A stretch of DNA of 64,000 bases from Kordia sp. TARA_039_SRF (GTDB lineage Bacteria; Bacteroidota; Bacteroidia; Flavobacteriales; Flavobacteriaceae), in assembly GCA_006383075.2 (NCBI GenBank), contig SMNH02000010.1, positions 93,056 to 157,055 on the forward strand, read 5' to 3'. Both the position numbers and the translations under genes were made by a program. Below the pieces are notes generated by a model, which ran no database searches, was not told the origin of the DNA, and saw nothing but the letters and a program-made list of their open reading frames with translations. Positions 19,405-31,361 of this stretch are shown piece after piece (position 1 is the stretch's first letter; each line of letters starts with the position of its first letter).

Positions 19405-21711
19405 ATGAGCAAAAGCAACGAAGAACGCAAAAGGAGAGAAGCACTCATATATCATGCGAAACCGCAACCAGGGAAAATTAAAGTTGTTCCTACCAAACGA
19501 TACGCAACACAACGCGATTTATCTCTAGCCTATTCTCCTGGCGTTGCCGAACCTTGTATTGAAATTACAAAAGACAAAAAAAATGTCTACAAATATACTA
19601 CGAAAGGAAATTTAGTAGCAGTAATTTCGAACGGAACGGCGGTTTTAGGCTTGGGTGATATTGGTCCCGAAGCTTCCAAACCTGTGATGGAAGGGAAAGG
19701 TTTACTCTTTAAAATCTTTGCGGATATTGATGTATTTGATATTGAAGTAGACGCTAAAGATGTTGATAAATTCATTGAAACGGTCAAAAATATTGCGCCA
19801 ACTTTCGGCGGTATCAACTTAGAAGACATCAAAGCGCCAGAAGCTTTTGAAATTGAGCGCAGACTTATTGAAGAACTGGATATTCCTGTAATGCATGACG
19901 ATCAGCACGGAACGGCAATTATCTCTTCGGCAGCGTTAATCAATGCGTTGGAATTGGCGGAAAAAAACATTGAAGATGTACGTTTTGTAGTGTCTGGAGC
20001 AGGTTCAGCGGCAATTTCTTGTATGAATTTATACGTGGCGTTAGGTGCAAAATTGGAAAATATCGCCATGTTTGATGTAGACGGTTTATTGCACAAAGAC
20101 CGAACAGACTTATCGCCAATGCAAGCGCGTTTTCGCACTGCAAAACATTACGACTCACTCGCAGATGCGCTAAAAGGTGCAGACGTATTTTTGGGACTTT
20201 CAGTAGGAAATATTGTCTCGCAAGACATGTTACGCTCCATGGCAGATAATCCAATTGTATTTGCAATGGCGAATCCGACACCTGAAATCTCGTATGAAGA
20301 AGCCATCGTTTCGCGTGAAGACATCATCATGGCAACAGGACGTTCTGATCATCCGAATCAAGTAAATAACGTGCTTGGATTTCCGTTTATTTTTCGTGGT
20401 GCCTTAGATGTACGCGCGACAAAAATTAACGAAGAAATGAAAATGGCTGCGGTAAAAGCGTTGGCAGAATTGGCAAAAGAGCCTGTGCCTGAGCAAGTAA
20501 ATATCGCGTACGCAGAAACGAAACTTACTTTTGGAAAAGAATACATCATTCCAAAACCATTTGACCCACGATTAATCGCAAAAATTCCACCAGCAGTTGC
20601 GAAAGCTGCAATGGACTCCGGTGTGGCTACAGAACCAATTGAAGACTGGGCGCGCTATGAAGACGAACTTTTACACAGATTGGGTGCAGACAATAAAATC
20701 ATTCGATTATTACACAAAAGAGCGCGTAGCAACAGGAAGCGTATTGTATTTGCGGAAGCCGATCATTTGGATGTTCTTAAAGCTGCACAATATGTGTATG
20801 ACGAAGGAATTGCGATTCCAATTTTATTAGGAAATGAAAAACGCATTCACGAACTCAGAGAAGAACTAGAATTTGACGATGACGATATAGAAATCATCGA
20901 TCCGAAAAGTGAAGAGCAACGCGAGCGAAGACAAAAATTTGCAGAAATCTACTGGGAATCTCGAAAACGCAAAGGTGTGACGATGATTGATGCCAAAAAA
21001 ATGATGCGTGAGCGTAACTATTTTGCGGCTATGTTGGTAAATGATGGCTATGCTGACGGATTAATTTCAGGGTATTCTCGAAGTTATCCAACCGTAGTAA
21101 AGCCAATGCTAGAATTGATTGGAACAGCAAAAGGCGTACGAAAAGCAGCCACCACCAACCTAATGATTACAGAACGTGGGCCAATATTTTTATCAGATAC
21201 ATCTATCAATATTGAGCCATCAGCGCGCGACTTGGCAAAAATTGCGCAAATGACAGCACTTACTGTAAAAATGTTCGGTTTGGAACCTAATATCGCTATG
21301 TTGTCCTATTCCAACTTCGGTTCATCAGAACATGAAGATGCTAAAAAAGTGGGAGAAGCCGTAGAATTTTTACACAGATACTATCCAAATATCAACGTAG
21401 ACGGCGCAGTACAATCAGATTTTGCCTTAAACAAAGAAATGCTTTCGGAAAAATTCCCATTCTCAAAATTGGCTGGAAAAGAAGTTAATACACTCGTTTT
21501 TCCAAACCTAGATTCTGCAAACATTACCTACAAACTCATGAAAGAGTTAAACAAAGCAGATTCTATTGGACCAATTATGTTAGGAATGCGCAAGCCAGTT
21601 CATATTTTACAACTCGGTGCAAGTGTAGATGAAATCATCAATATGGCAGCAGTAGCGGCGGTTGATGCGCAAGAAAAAGAAAAATGGGCACTTCGAAAAG
21701 AAGAAGCATAA
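19405..21711 (+). CDS. maeB: NADP-dependent malic enzyme with phosphotransacetylase-like domain
   Basis: MaeB converts malate to pyruvate and CO2 with NADP+ reduction. The 768-residue protein has the malic enzyme part (about 1-430: YSPGVAEPC near 38-46, the KAPEAFEIE / MHDDQHGTA metal and substrate region near 137-175, NAD-fold VVSGAGSAA near 196-204) and a C-terminal phosphotransacetylase-like part (about 430-768) that is regulatory in MaeB enzymes. The ATG at 19405 is chosen because the N-terminus MSKSNEERKRREAL fits the family; an in-frame TTG at 19360 sits in the -7 box. Confidence 0.95.
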   Translation: MSKSNEERKRREALIYHAKPQPGKIKVVPTKRYATQRDLSLAYSPGVAEPCIEITKDKKNVYKYTTKGNLVAVISNGTAVLGLGDIGPEASKPVMEGKGLLFKIFADIDVFDIEVDAKDVDKFIETVKNIAPTFGGINLEDIKAPEAFEIERRLIEELDIPVMHDDQHGTAIISSAALINALELAEKNIEDVRFVVSGAGSAAISCMNLYVALGAKLENIAMFDVDGLLHKDRTDLSPMQARFRTAKHYDSLADALKGADVFLGLSVGNIVSQDMLRSMADNPIVFAMANPTPEISYEEAIVSREDIIMATGRSDHPNQVNNVLGFPFIFRGALDVRATKINEEMKMAAVKALAELAKEPVPEQVNIAYAETKLTFGKEYIIPKPFDPRLIAKIPPAVAKAAMDSGVATEPIEDWARYEDELLHRLGADNKIIRLLHKRARSNRKRIVFAEADHLDVLKAAQYVYDEGIAIPILLGNEKRIHELREELEFDDDDIEIIDPKSEEQRERRQKFAEIYWESRKRKGVTMIDAKKMMRERNYFAAMLVNDGYADGLISGYSRSYPTVVKPMLELIGTAKGVRKAATTNLMITERGPIFLSDTSINIEPSARDLAKIAQMTALTVKMFGLEPNIAMLSYSNFGSSEHEDAKKVGEAVEFLHRYYPNINVDGAVQSDFALNKEMLSEKFPFSKLAGKEVNTLVFPNLDSANITYKLMKELNKADSIGPIMLGMRKPVHILQLGASVDEIINMAAVAAVDAQEKEKWALRKEEA

Positions 21712-21788
21712 ATTACTGTAAAATCACTTAGTATAGCACGTTGGTATATTAAAGGCTCAAATCGTTAAAAAAATGTGAATAAATTTAT

Positions 21789-21796
21789 TACATTTG
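21789..21796 (+). promoter_or_regulatory. -7 box (TACATTTG) of ruvA
   Basis: TAnnTTTG match 26 nt before the ruvA ATG at 21823. It lies inside any longer reading of ruvA, which supports the shorter start. No -33 TTG at standard spacing. Confidence 0.45.
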
Positions 21797-21822
21797 GGAC
21801 TTTAACTAGCAGCAACGAATAC

Positions 21823-22404
21823 ATGATTACTCACATACAGGGAAAGCTCGTAGAGAAAAATCCAACAGATGTGGTGATAGAATGCAATGGAGTCGGATAC
21901 TTTATCAACATTTCTCTCACAACGTATGCGCAAATCCCAAACCAAGAAAATATAAAATTATTCACACATCTTCATATTAGAGAAGATGCGCACACGCTTT
22001 ATGGTTTTTTTCAAAAATCGGAGCGTGCAATTTTTCGTTTGCTAATCTCAGTTTCAGGAATTGGTACAAGTACCGCTCGTACGATGCTTTCTTCGTTAAC
22101 CGCTGAGCAAATATGTGAAGCAATTGGTAGTGGCGATGCGGCAACCATTCAAGGCGTAAAAGGAATTGGCGCAAAAACAGCACAACGTGTTATTATAGAA
22201 TTAAAGGATAAAATCTTAAAATTATACGATCTTGACGAAGTTTCGATGTCTCAAAACAATACAAACAAAGAAGAAACGTTATCTGCATTGGAAGTATTAG
22301 GGTATACCCGAAAACAATCTGAAAAAGTACTCGATAAAATAATGAAAGAAATGCCAAATGGAAGTGTAGAAGAGTTGATAAAGATGGCATTAAAAAACTT
22401 ATAA
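21823..22404 (+). CDS. ruvA: Holliday junction DNA helicase subunit RuvA
   Basis: RuvA binds four-way junctions and loads RuvB. The 193-residue product starts MITHIQGKLVEK, the standard RuvA N-terminus, so the ATG at 21823 is the start rather than an upstream in-frame GTG. Domain I is an OB fold (1-62), domain II has two helix-hairpin-helix motifs (LLISVSGIGTSTA near 70-82 and IQGVKGIGAKTAQR near 107-120), and domain III (about 150-193) contacts RuvB. sprA starts 26 bp after the stop. Confidence 0.96.
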   Translation: MITHIQGKLVEKNPTDVVIECNGVGYFINISLTTYAQIPNQENIKLFTHLHIREDAHTLYGFFQKSERAIFRLLISVSGIGTSTARTMLSSLTAEQICEAIGSGDAATIQGVKGIGAKTAQRVIIELKDKILKLYDLDEVSMSQNNTNKEETLSALEVLGYTRKQSEKVLDKIMKEMPNGSVEELIKMALKNL

Positions 22405-22430
22405 TTACTTTGAAAAACATTACCAACCTA

Positions 22431-25400
22431 ATGACAAATTACACCAAAAATACGCTCGCCGTATTTATTTTGTTATTTAGCACCATACTCACGGCACAGG
22501 AACCGACAACTACGCCGTCAGACTCAACAAAGACGGGATATGCGATTGGAGAAATTAAACTAAAAGATCCATCCAGCATTGTTTCCAAATATACTTATGA
22601 CCCGAAAACAGATCGCTACATCTATACAGAAACTGTAGCAAATTTTGATATTAGATATCCACTGATCTTAACGCCAAAGCAATTTCGTGAGTTAGTCCTA
22701 AAAGAAAGCATGAAAGGCTACTTTAAAGAAAAACTCGATGCAATTGCGGGTAAAAAGGAAGGCTCGGAAGATGCATTGAAAAACTTATTGCCGATATTTG
22801 AAATCAACTCTAACTTTTTTGAAACTATTTTTGGCGGAAATACGATTGAAGTAATTCCTCAAGGTTCGGTAGCAATTGACTTAGGTGTGCGTTTTCAAAA
22901 AAATGACAATCCAGCCTTGTCGCCGAGAAACCGAAGCAATTTAAGTTTTGATTTTGATCAACGAATTAGTTTAAGTTTATTGGGAAAAGTAGGTGAGCGC
23001 TTGCAAATCAACGCAAACTACGACACCGAATCTACGTTCGACTTCCAAAATCAAATCAAATTAGAATATACGCCAACGGAAGATGATATTCTGCAAAAAA
23101 TTGAAGTTGGTAACGTAAGTATGCCGCTCAACAGCTCACTAATTACAGGAGCACAAAGTCTATTTGGTGTAAAAACAGAACTGCAATTTGGAAAAACCCG
23201 CTTTACAGGAGTGTTCTCCGAACAACGCTCACAAACCCGAACCATAACAGCGCAAGGTGGCGGAACCATTGAAGAATTTGCGCTATTCGCGCTCGACTAT
23301 GATGAAGACCGACACTTCTTTTTATCACAATACTTTAGAGACAATTACGATGCGGCATTGGCAAACTATCCATTCAGAGCTACACCTGTAGAAATTACGC
23401 GTGTGGAAGTTTGGGTAACCAACCGTTCTGCACAAACGCAAAACGTACGTAATATTGTAGGTTTGCAGGATTTAGGAGAAGCGGATCCTACCAAAACAAG
23501 AATCAATAACAGTGGAACTGCACCTGCAGGATTCTTCAACGCAGCAAACCCAGGAGCACTTCCTGCCAATGCGAACAACGATTACAATCCTGTAGCCATT
23601 GGGACAGGCGGTTCTGTGTTAACGGATCAAATTCGTGACATTGCTACAGTACAACAAGGATTTGGTGTGCTTGCAAACAACGTACAACAAGGATTTGATT
23701 ACGTGTTTTTAGAAAACGCTCGAAAACTGAACGAAAACGAATATAAAGTTGATACAAAACTAGGATACATATCGTTAAACCAGCGACTCAGTAATGACGA
23801 AGTATTAGCTGTAGCGTATCAGTACACTGCGAACGGACAAGTATATCAAGTTGGCGAATTTGCCAATGGAGGAATTGACGCAACGCAGGTAACAAACACG
23901 GACACGAATGGTGTGGCAACAGACATTGAAAACCAAAATCTAGTTGTAAAACTCTTAAAAAGCGCCATTACGGAAGTTGATGATCCTATTTGGGATTTGA
24001 TGATGAAAAACATCTACTCAACCAATGCGTATCAATTAAGTCCAGAAGATTTTCGTTTGAACATTTTATATACAGATCCTTCACCTGTAAACTACATTAC
24101 TGCTGCACCTGGTGGTCCAGCATTGCCAGAAGATGTAGCAGATGAAATTTTGCTAAAAGTCTTCAATCTTGACCGATTGGACATTTACGACAATCCACAA
24201 GCAGGTGGCGATGGTTTCTTTGATTATTTACCTGGAATTACAGTCGATCAAGAATTTGGGCGAATTATCTTTACCACGGTTGAACCTTTTGGGGAATACC
24301 TATTTGAACAACTTCGAAACTCACCTACGGAAAACTATGATACGCCAGCGGGCTACAACGCCAATCAGGAGCTATACGTTTACCGTTCGATGTATGAAGA
24401 AACCAAAGCAGGCGCGCTAGATGATGCAGAACAAAACAAATTCCAATTAAAAGGGCGTTACAAATCGCAAGGTGGTGACGGAATTCCACTTGGCGCGTTC
24501 AATGTGCCGAGAGGTTCTGTAGTAGTAACGGCTGGTGGACGTGTATTACAAGAAGGAATTGACTATACCGTAAACTATCAAGCAGGACGTGTAACTATTT
24601 TAGACGAAGCTTTAAAAGCATCGAATACACCAATTGATGTTTCAGTAGAAAACAATGCGTTATTCGGTCAGCAAAATAAACGATTTACAGGAATCAACAT
24701 TGAGCATCAATTCAATGAAAACTTCTTAATTGGAGCCACCTATTTGAATCTCAACGAGCGACCAATTACACAAAAAGCAAATTACGGGCAAGAACCTGTA
24801 AATAACTCTATTTTTGGATTTAACGGAAACTATTCTACAGAAGTGCCGTTTTTAACACGTTTGGTAAACAAACTGCCAAATGTGGATACCGATGTGTCTT
24901 CTAATGTTTCTGTACGTGGTGAATTTGCATACTTGCTTCCTGGAAGTCCAAAAAATGCCGATTTTCAAGGAGAAGCTACAGCGTATGTAGACGATTTTGA
25001 AGGTGCACAAGCACTCATTGATATCAAATCTCCGTTAGGTTGGTTTTTAGCAAGTACACCAGGAACGCCAGGAAACTCGCTTGGCGATAACTTAGGTGGA
25101 CAATTTGGAAACGACGATTTACAATACGGTTACAACCGTGCGCGATTGGCTTGGTATAGCATTGACCCAATATTCTATGGAAATCAAGCGCCAGGAGAAA
25201 TCAATGATAACGATGTCTCTAGAAGTGAAACACGTAGAATCTTTGTAGAGGAAATATTTCCACAAACAGACATCGCACGTGGACAAACAACGGTTCAAAA
25301 CACACTCGATTTAGCATATTATCCAAGCGAAAGAGGTCCGTATAACAACAATCCTAATTTCCCAAACCAATCGCCAGATCAAAATTGGGCGGGAATTATG

Positions 25401-28400
25401 CGTCCAGTGACAACGACAAATTTTGAGCAGGCAAACGTTGAATACATACAGTTTTGGTTATTAGACCCTTATTATTCTAATGAAAACATCTCAAGTACAG
25501 GTGGAGAATTGGTTTTAAATATTGGTAACATTTCGGAAGATATCTTAAAAGACGGGCGAAAGCAATACGAAAACGGTTTGCCAGAAGCTGATGCGTTGAA
25601 CCAACTGGTGACAGAAACAGCTTGGGGAAAAGTGCCGCAAACACAATCGTTAGTCTATGCGTTTGATTCTGATGAAGCCAATCGACAAGTGCAAGATATT
25701 GGGTTAGATGGTTTAAACGATACAGAAGAAGCGTTAACGTATGACAACTACGCAGGAGAAGCCGATCCAGCAGCAGATAACTATCAGTATTTCTTAAATG
25801 CTTCTGGAGATATTTTACAGCGTTACAAAAACTACAACGGAACACAAGGAAACTCGCCAATAACGGTTACAGATACCAACAGAGGTTCTACAACGGTTCC
25901 TGATGTGGAAGATATCAACCGTGACCAAACGATGAACACGATTGATAACTATTTCCAATTCAGAATTCCTATCAATCCAAACATTGGAACGGCAACAAGT
26001 TATATAACAGATGAGCGTTTAGTAACTTCAGAATTGCCAAATGGTGGTGCTATCAGCTCACGCTGGATTCAGTTTAAAATTCCAATTACAGATTTCTATA
26101 AACAAGACCCAGATGACCGTATTTCTTTAGACGATTTACGAGCGGTTCGTTTTATTCGTATGTATATGACAGGTTTTAATGAGCCAACGGTACTTCGTTT
26201 TGGAACTTTAGATTTAATTCGTGGCGACTGGAGACGTTACAATCAATCACTACAAGCCAATGGTGACGATCCGCAAGATGGTGCAGATGCAAATACACAA
26301 TTTGATGTAAATATTGTAAACATAGAAGAAAACGCAAACAAATTACCAATTGGGTACGTAATTCCGCCAGGTGTAGTGCGTGAGCAATTAAACAATAACA
26401 ATACGGTGATTCGTCAAAATGAGCAATCGCTCGGAATGGTGTTGTGCGATTTGGAAGCAGGTGATTCGCGTGGTGTTTTTAAAAATGTAGATGTCGATTT
26501 GCGTCAATATAAAAACTTAAAAATGTTTGTGCATGCGGAATCGCTCTTTGGGCAAACGCAACAATTAGGCGACCAGCAAGCCGTAGCTTTTTTACGATTT
26601 GGAAACGACTTTACGCAAAACTATTACCAAGTAGAAATTCCACTAAATGTAACCTTGCCAGATGAATCGCTGCCAGAAGATGTATGGCGAAACGAATTTG
26701 ACATTCCATTAGCATTGCTTACACGAATAAAAGCCGCAAACTTCAACAATGCGGATGGCGCATCAGAAGTGGCGTATTACAATGAAAACGCCGAAGAAAT
26801 TGACAACCGATTTGCACCATACGGACCTGACGAGCGCATGCGTATTGCCATTATTGGTAATCCGACTATTGGACGTGTTCGTTCCTTAATGGTTGGTATC
26901 AAAAACGCTACTGCCACAGGATTGGATGCAACTGATACACCAATTGGTGGAATTCCGATTTGTGGAGAATTTTGGTTTAACGAATTGCGTTTGGCAGAAT
27001 TGGAAAATCGCGGTGGTTGGGCAGCTGTTGGTTCGTTAGATGCGAACTTGGCAGACTTTGCTACTGTTTCTGCAACGGGAAGAATCAGTACGGTTGGATT
27101 TGGAAATATAGAACAAGCGCCAAACGATCGTAGTAGAGAAGACATCAAACAGTACGATGTGGTGACCAATGTGAGTTTGGGACAACTATTACCAAAAAAA
27201 TGGGGCATCAAAATTCCGTTCAATTACAGTATTGGAGAAGAAGTTATTACGCCAGAATTTGATCCGTTTTATCAAGATATTCGATTGGAAGACCGATTGG
27301 ATTTGGCAGAAACACAAGCGGAAAAAGATCGTATTCGTGAAGAAGCGATTACATATACCAAAAGAAAAAGTATCAACTTTATCGGAGTTCGAAAAGAACG
27401 TGGAGCGGAGCAAAAAGCGCGTTTTTATGATGTAGAAAACTTAACGCTTTCGTATTCATATAATGAAACAGAGCATCACGATTACGAAATCAAATCGCTT
27501 CGCGATCAAAATGTACGTGCAGGATTGGATTATAACTTCAACTTCCAACCAAAACCGATTGAACCATTCAAGAAAAATGATTCGTTATTCACAGGAAGAT
27601 ACTGGAAATGGTTGAAAGACTTCAATTTCAATCCGCTACCGACAAGCATTTCATTAAACTCAAATATTACCAGAAGCTTCAACGATCAAATTTATAGAGA
27701 TCCGCTTTTGCCTGACGCAAGTGTTGACAATTTGCCGCGTTTGCAGCAACGTAATTTCTTGTTTGACTGGTCTTACGCTATCAATTACAATTTGACAAAT
27801 TCATTGCGTTTCAACTTTACAGCAGCCAATAACAATATTGTCAATAATTACTTTGATGAAGATGGAGATATCGATCAAGGTTTAGGCATTTGGGATGGTT
27901 TTTGGGATATTGGAGAACCAAACACGCATACACAATCGTTGCAATTAACCTACGATTTGCCGCTGAATAAAATTCCAACATTGAGCTTTTTAACGGCTGC
28001 GTACAGTTATACGGGAGACTTCAACTGGCAACGTGGCTCGGATGTATTACAGCAAGTAGCTGGCGAGCGTTTAAACACGATTCAAAACGCAAATACACAC
28101 AACTTAAATGCTACGTTGGACATGACAAAGTTCTATAAGTATTTAGGTTTTGTGCGAAAGGATAAACGAAATCGTAAAACCAATTTACGTACTAGAAATC
28201 CGCGTAGTCCTGGTGTACCTGGCGGAAATGAAGCTCAGAATAACAACAACAATACCAACAAATCTAGTGTTGGAACAAAGATTTTCAACACGTTGGTAGA
28301 TGTCGTTGGTAGCGTGAAGCGAGTGAATATCAGTTATTCTGAAAACAACGGAAAAGTGTTGCCAGGATATACACCATCTATCGGATTTATAGGAACTTTA

Positions 28401-29642
28401 AAACCTTCTGTCGGATTTGTCTTTGGTAGTCAGGCAGACGTTCGATACGAAGCGGCACGACAAGGATATTTAACCGAATTTACAGGATTTAACCAGCAAT
28501 TCACGCAAGTTCATAATAAAAACTTAGACATTACAGCATTGGTAGAACCGATGCGCGATTTGAAAATTGACGTTGTTGCGAATCGTAATTATTCAGAAAA
28601 CTTCTCTGAACAGTTCAATGTGCAAAACGGCGAATACATTTCCTTATCGCCAAATGGCGCAGGAAATACTTTTGGAAACTTCGGAATCTCAACGGTATTG
28701 ATAAAAACGGCATTCAAGAAGAGTGACGAAAATGAATCGGCAACATTTACGGATTTTGAAAACAACCGACAAATCATTGCGCGTCGTTTAGCAATTGCAA
28801 ATGGACAGCCGTTGACAGATACAGATGCAGACGGTTTCCCTGATGGATTCGGGAAAACCAATCAGGCTGTATTATTGCCAGCATTCTTGGCGGCCTACAC
28901 AGGACAAGATGCAAATGATGTTAAACTTGGTGCTTTTAGAGATGTACCAATTCCAAACTGGACGATAAAATACACAGGTTTAATGCGATTAAAGTGGTTC
29001 AAGAAGCGTTTCAAGCGTTTTTCATTGACACATGGTTATCGTTCAAGCTATACCATCAATTCGTTTAGAAACAACTTGGATTACGACGCGTCTAACCCAT
29101 TTGGTACTTCTAACTTGGACCAAGGAGGAAACTTCCACAATCAGAATATTTTCTCTAACATCAACTTGGTAGAGCAGTTTAATCCGTTACTTCGAATTGA
29201 TATGGAGATGAAAAATTCTATTAAAATTTTGGCGGAAGTAAAACGTGATAGAGCTTTATCGTTAAGTTTTGATAACAACTTACTTACAGAGGTTTCTGGA
29301 AACGAATACATTGTAGGACTTGGATATCGTTTTAAAGATGTGCGTATTGATACGAGAATCGCAGGAAAGAAAACAACGCTTAAAGGAGATTTAAACCTAA
29401 AAGCCGATTTATCATTGCGAGATAATATCACCATCATTCGTAGTTTGGATTTATTCAACAATCAGGTAACTGCAGGACAAACGCTTTGGTCGTTAAAATT
29501 CACCGCAGATTATGCATTGAGTAGAAACCTAACAGCGCTTTTCTACTACGATCATACCTTCTCTGAATTTGCAGTTTCTACGGCGTTTCCACAGACGACA
29601 ATTCGCTCAGGAATTACACTTCGATACAATTTTGGAAATTAA
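22431..29642 (+). CDS. sprA: SprA, giant outer-membrane translocon of type IX secretion / gliding motility
   Basis: SprA (Sov in Porphyromonas) is the very large outer-membrane barrel through which T9SS cargo leaves, needed for gliding in Flavobacteria. With ATG at 22431 the product is 2403 residues; a TTG at 22410 would add seven. A signal peptide (1-23, ending LTAQ) precedes long repeated beta-rich sequence with the barrel ending in the C-terminal aromatic strand TLRYNFGN. A Lys/Arg/Asn-rich break near residue 1925 ([15 protein letters not shown]) probably marks an extracellular loop. Flanks (maeB, ruvA, gcvH) match the familiar flavobacterial sprA neighbourhood. Confidence 0.95.
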   Translation: MTNYTKNTLAVFILLFSTILTAQEPTTTPSDSTKTGYAIGEIKLKDPSSIVSKYTYDPKTDRYIYTETVANFDIRYPLILTPKQFRELVLKESMKGYFKEKLDAIAGKKEGSEDALKNLLPIFEINSNFFETIFGGNTIEVIPQGSVAIDLGVRFQKNDNPALSPRNRSNLSFDFDQRISLSLLGKVGERLQINANYDTESTFDFQNQIKLEYTPTEDDILQKIEVGNVSMPLNSSLITGAQSLFGVKTELQFGKTRFTGVFSEQRSQTRTITAQGGGTIEEFALFALDYDEDRHFFLSQYFRDNYDAALANYPFRATPVEITRVEVWVTNRSAQTQNVRNIVGLQDLGEADPTKTRINNSGTAPAGFFNAANPGALPANANNDYNPVAIGTGGSVLTDQIRDIATVQQGFGVLANNVQQGFDYVFLENARKLNENEYKVDTKLGYISLNQRLSNDEVLAVAYQYTANGQVYQVGEFANGGIDATQVTNTDTNGVATDIENQNLVVKLLKSAITEVDDPIWDLMMKNIYSTNAYQLSPEDFRLNILYTDPSPVNYITAAPGGPALPEDVADEILLKVFNLDRLDIYDNPQAGGDGFFDYLPGITVDQEFGRIIFTTVEPFGEYLFEQLRNSPTENYDTPAGYNANQELYVYRSMYEETKAGALDDAEQNKFQLKGRYKSQGGDGIPLGAFNVPRGSVVVTAGGRVLQEGIDYTVNYQAGRVTILDEALKASNTPIDVSVENNALFGQQNKRFTGINIEHQFNENFLIGATYLNLNERPITQKANYGQEPVNNSIFGFNGNYSTEVPFLTRLVNKLPNVDTDVSSNVSVRGEFAYLLPGSPKNADFQGEATAYVDDFEGAQALIDIKSPLGWFLASTPGTPGNSLGDNLGGQFGNDDLQYGYNRARLAWYSIDPIFYGNQAPGEINDNDVSRSETRRIFVEEIFPQTDIARGQTTVQNTLDLAYYPSERGPYNNNPNFPNQSPDQNWAGIMRPVTTTNFEQANVEYIQFWLLDPYYSNENISSTGGELVLNIGNISEDILKDGRKQYENGLPEADALNQLVTETAWGKVPQTQSLVYAFDSDEANRQVQDIGLDGLNDTEEALTYDNYAGEADPAADNYQYFLNASGDILQRYKNYNGTQGNSPITVTDTNRGSTTVPDVEDINRDQTMNTIDNYFQFRIPINPNIGTATSYITDERLVTSELPNGGAISSRWIQFKIPITDFYKQDPDDRISLDDLRAVRFIRMYMTGFNEPTVLRFGTLDLIRGDWRRYNQSLQANGDDPQDGADANTQFDVNIVNIEENANKLPIGYVIPPGVVREQLNNNNTVIRQNEQSLGMVLCDLEAGDSRGVFKNVDVDLRQYKNLKMFVHAESLFGQTQQLGDQQAVAFLRFGNDFTQNYYQVEIPLNVTLPDESLPEDVWRNEFDIPLALLTRIKAANFNNADGASEVAYYNENAEEIDNRFAPYGPDERMRIAIIGNPTIGRVRSLMVGIKNATATGLDATDTPIGGIPICGEFWFNELRLAELENRGGWAAVGSLDANLADFATVSATGRISTVGFGNIEQAPNDRSREDIKQYDVVTNVSLGQLLPKKWGIKIPFNYSIGEEVITPEFDPFYQDIRLEDRLDLAETQAEKDRIREEAITYTKRKSINFIGVRKERGAEQKARFYDVENLTLSYSYNETEHHDYEIKSLRDQNVRAGLDYNFNFQPKPIEPFKKNDSLFTGRYWKWLKDFNFNPLPTSISLNSNITRSFNDQIYRDPLLPDASVDNLPRLQQRNFLFDWSYAINYNLTNSLRFNFTAANNNIVNNYFDEDGDIDQGLGIWDGFWDIGEPNTHTQSLQLTYDLPLNKIPTLSFLTAAYSYTGDFNWQRGSDVLQQVAGERLNTIQNANTHNLNATLDMTKFYKYLGFVRKDKRNRKTNLRTRNPRSPGVPGGNEAQNNNNNTNKSSVGTKIFNTLVDVVGSVKRVNISYSENNGKVLPGYTPSIGFIGTLKPSVGFVFGSQADVRYEAARQGYLTEFTGFNQQFTQVHNKNLDITALVEPMRDLKIDVVANRNYSENFSEQFNVQNGEYISLSPNGAGNTFGNFGISTVLIKTAFKKSDENESATFTDFENNRQIIARRLAIANGQPLTDTDADGFPDGFGKTNQAVLLPAFLAAYTGQDANDVKLGAFRDVPIPNWTIKYTGLMRLKWFKKRFKRFSLTHGYRSSYTINSFRNNLDYDASNPFGTSNLDQGGNFHNQNIFSNINLVEQFNPLLRIDMEMKNSIKILAEVKRDRALSLSFDNNLLTEVSGNEYIVGLGYRFKDVRIDTRIAGKKTTLKGDLNLKADLSLRDNITIIRSLDLFNNQVTAGQTLWSLKFTADYALSRNLTALFYYDHTFSEFAVSTAFPQTTIRSGITLRYNFGN

Positions 29643-29654
29643 CAATACTAGGTG

Positions 29655-29685
29655 TTGAAAACTTAATTAGAAAAAAGTATTTTTG
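29655..29685 (+). promoter_or_regulatory. Complete Bacteroidota promoter of gcvH
   Basis: TTG at 29655-29657 and TATTTTTG at 29678-29685, spacing 20 nt, fit the -33/-7 form. The ATG of gcvH follows 31 nt after the -7 box. It would serve gcvH and the overlapping VanZ-like gene. Confidence 0.7.
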
Positions 29686-29716
29686 CTCACATAAAACACT
29701 AAATAACTCAAAAAAA

Positions 29717-30097
29717 ATGAACATACCAGCAGACTTAAAATATACAAAAGACCACGAGTGGGTAAAGATTGATGGTGATACGGCAATCGTTGGAATTACA
29801 GATTTTGCGCAAGGCGAATTGGGTGATATTGTATATGTTGATGTAGAGACGTTGGATGAAGAAGTTGATAAAGACGAAGTTTTTGGAACGGTAGAAGCAG
29901 TAAAAACGGTGTCAGACTTATTCATGCCATTATCTGGAGAAGTAACAGAGTTCAATGAAACCTTGGAAGATGATCCAGAGTTGGTAAATAAAGATCCGTA
30001 CGGAGAAGGCTGGATGATTAAAATTGCCATCAAAGATGCTTCAGAAATTGACGATTTATTAGATTTCGAAGCGTATAAAGAGCTTGTAGGTGCATAA
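29717..30097 (+). CDS. gcvH: Glycine cleavage system H protein
   Basis: GcvH carries the lipoyl arm that shuttles the aminomethyl group between GcvP, GcvT and the lipoamide dehydrogenase. The 126-residue product has the hallmark [20 protein letters not shown] (about 10-29) and the lipoylation site in [11 protein letters not shown], with the acceptor Lys at about residue 62. Acidic C-terminus as usual. Its stop overlaps the following VanZ-like gene by 8 bp. Confidence 0.97.
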   Translation: MNIPADLKYTKDHEWVKIDGDTAIVGITDFAQGELGDIVYVDVETLDEEVDKDEVFGTVEAVKTVSDLFMPLSGEVTEFNETLEDDPELVNKDPYGEGWMIKIAIKDASEIDDLLDFEAYKELVGA

Positions 30098-30482
30098 ATA
30101 TATATTTTCCGGAGCAGCTATTGCTTGGACAGTTGTCATTAGCATTCTTAGTCTAGTACAATTAAAAGGACCAAAGATGTTGCACTTTTCGTATGCTGAT
30201 AAGCTGATACATGGAATTATATATTTTTTAGTAACTGTTGTTTGGTTTTTTGCTTTTTCAAAAGGAATTACAAATGATAATCTGCGAAAAAAAGCCATCA
30301 AAGCAAGCGCAATTTTGGCTTTTGTGTATGGAATTATCATAGAAATATTACAGGAAACGCTGGTAACCAACCGACAAGGCGATTGGCAAGATGCTTTGGC
30401 AAATACAATTGGTATAATCCTTGCGGTATTTACCATAAAATGGTTCATTGCAAACAAAACAACGTTAAAAACGCAGAATTAA
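30090..30482 (+). CDS. VanZ-like family membrane protein
   Basis: A 130-residue integral membrane protein with four hydrophobic segments (about 5-22, 36-54, 66-87, 102-120). It has VanZ-family features: [13 protein letters not shown] (about 34-46), YGIIIEILQ (about 82-90) and [14 protein letters not shown] (about 96-109). VanZ of enterococci gives low-level teicoplanin resistance, but most members have no known role. It begins with GTG at 30090 inside the end of gcvH, so translational coupling is likely; this gcvH pairing is common in Flavobacteriaceae. Confidence 0.85.
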   Translation: MHKYIFSGAAIAWTVVISILSLVQLKGPKMLHFSYADKLIHGIIYFLVTVVWFFAFSKGITNDNLRKKAIKASAILAFVYGIIIEILQETLVTNRQGDWQDALANTIGIILAVFTIKWFIANKTTLKTQN

Positions 30483-30536
30483 TTGTTTTTTCTGCTAATA
30501 AATAATTAAATTAGCAACCATTAAAACTAAATTATT

Positions 30537-31253
30537 ATGGAAGCAAAAAAGAATCCAGATGTTGACTTAAGAAAAAATAGTCTCTTTTATCTATCCTTAG
30601 GTTTGGCATTAGTTACATTTCTTATTTGGCAAGGAATGGAGTGGACAGCTTACGACAAAATTGAAAAGAAGGAAACAGCTGAAGTGATTGAAGACACGGA
30701 AGAAGAAATGGTGATTACAGAGCAGTTGCAACAACCGCCACCACCGCCACCGCCACCAGCTCCTGAAATTATTGAAGTTGTAGAAGATGAGGAAGAAGTA
30801 GAAGAAACAATCATCGAATCAACAGAAACTACAGAAGACGAAGTTATCGAAGAAGTAGAAGAAGTTGAGGTAGTTGAAGAAGAAGAAATTATTGAAGACG
30901 TACCGTTTGCAGTAATTGAAGATGCACCAATTTTTCCAGGTTGTGAAAAATTTAAAAGTAAGGCTGAGCGTAAAAAATGTATGTCTGATAAAGTTCAGAA
31001 GCACGTTAATAGAAAATTTAATACAGAGTTAGCTTCTGACTTAGATTTAGAAGGTGTACAAAAAATCTATGTGGTCTTTAAAATTGACAGAACAGGAAAA
31101 ATTACAGATGTACGTTCAAGAGCGCCGCATCCAAGATTGGCTAAAGAAGCTGAAAAAGTAATTAAGAGTCTTCCAAAAATGAAGCCTGGTAAGCAAAGAG
31201 GAAAACCAGTAGGTGTAAATTATACGCTTCCAATCGTTTTCAAAGTACAATAA
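30537..31253 (+). CDS. TonB-like energy transducer, copy 1
   Basis: A 238-residue protein with one N-terminal membrane helix (about 16-36), a run of eight prolines (about 66-75), a long Glu/Val-rich periplasmic spacer (76-125), and a TonB_C-type domain (about 130-238) ending YTLPIVFKVQ. TonB couples the inner-membrane proton-motive complex to outer-membrane receptors. The domain has a Cys pair, Cys136 (FPGCEKF) and Cys148 (KKCMS), 12 residues apart, likely disulfide-bonded in the periplasm. It lies alone, without exbB/exbD. The next gene is a clear paralogue. Confidence 0.88.
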   Translation: MEAKKNPDVDLRKNSLFYLSLGLALVTFLIWQGMEWTAYDKIEKKETAEVIEDTEEEMVITEQLQQPPPPPPPPAPEIIEVVEDEEEVEETIIESTETTEDEVIEEVEEVEVVEEEEIIEDVPFAVIEDAPIFPGCEKFKSKAERKKCMSDKVQKHVNRKFNTELASDLDLEGVQKIYVVFKIDRTGKITDVRSRAPHPRLAKEAEKVIKSLPKMKPGKQRGKPVGVNYTLPIVFKVQ

Positions 31254-31278
31254 GTAAGAAAACAGATAAAAATATCAT

Positions 31279-31310
31279 AAAGCCCGAGCATTTTGCTCGG
31301 GCTTTTTCTT
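31279..31310 (+). terminator. Rho-independent terminator after TonB copy 1
   Basis: A 12-bp GC-rich stem (31279-31290 against 31294-31305, AAAGCCCGAGCA) with loop TTT and a T-rich tail. Confidence 0.92.
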
Positions 31311-31361
31311 TTTGGTATGCTTCTTGATGTTAACACAACATTAACATTAAAACCGATTAAT

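Noticed and set aside
22410..22430. TTG start of SprA seven codons upstream of the ATG
   Set aside because: Possible, but the ATG at 22431 gives a cleaner signal peptide and no ribosome site favours the TTG.
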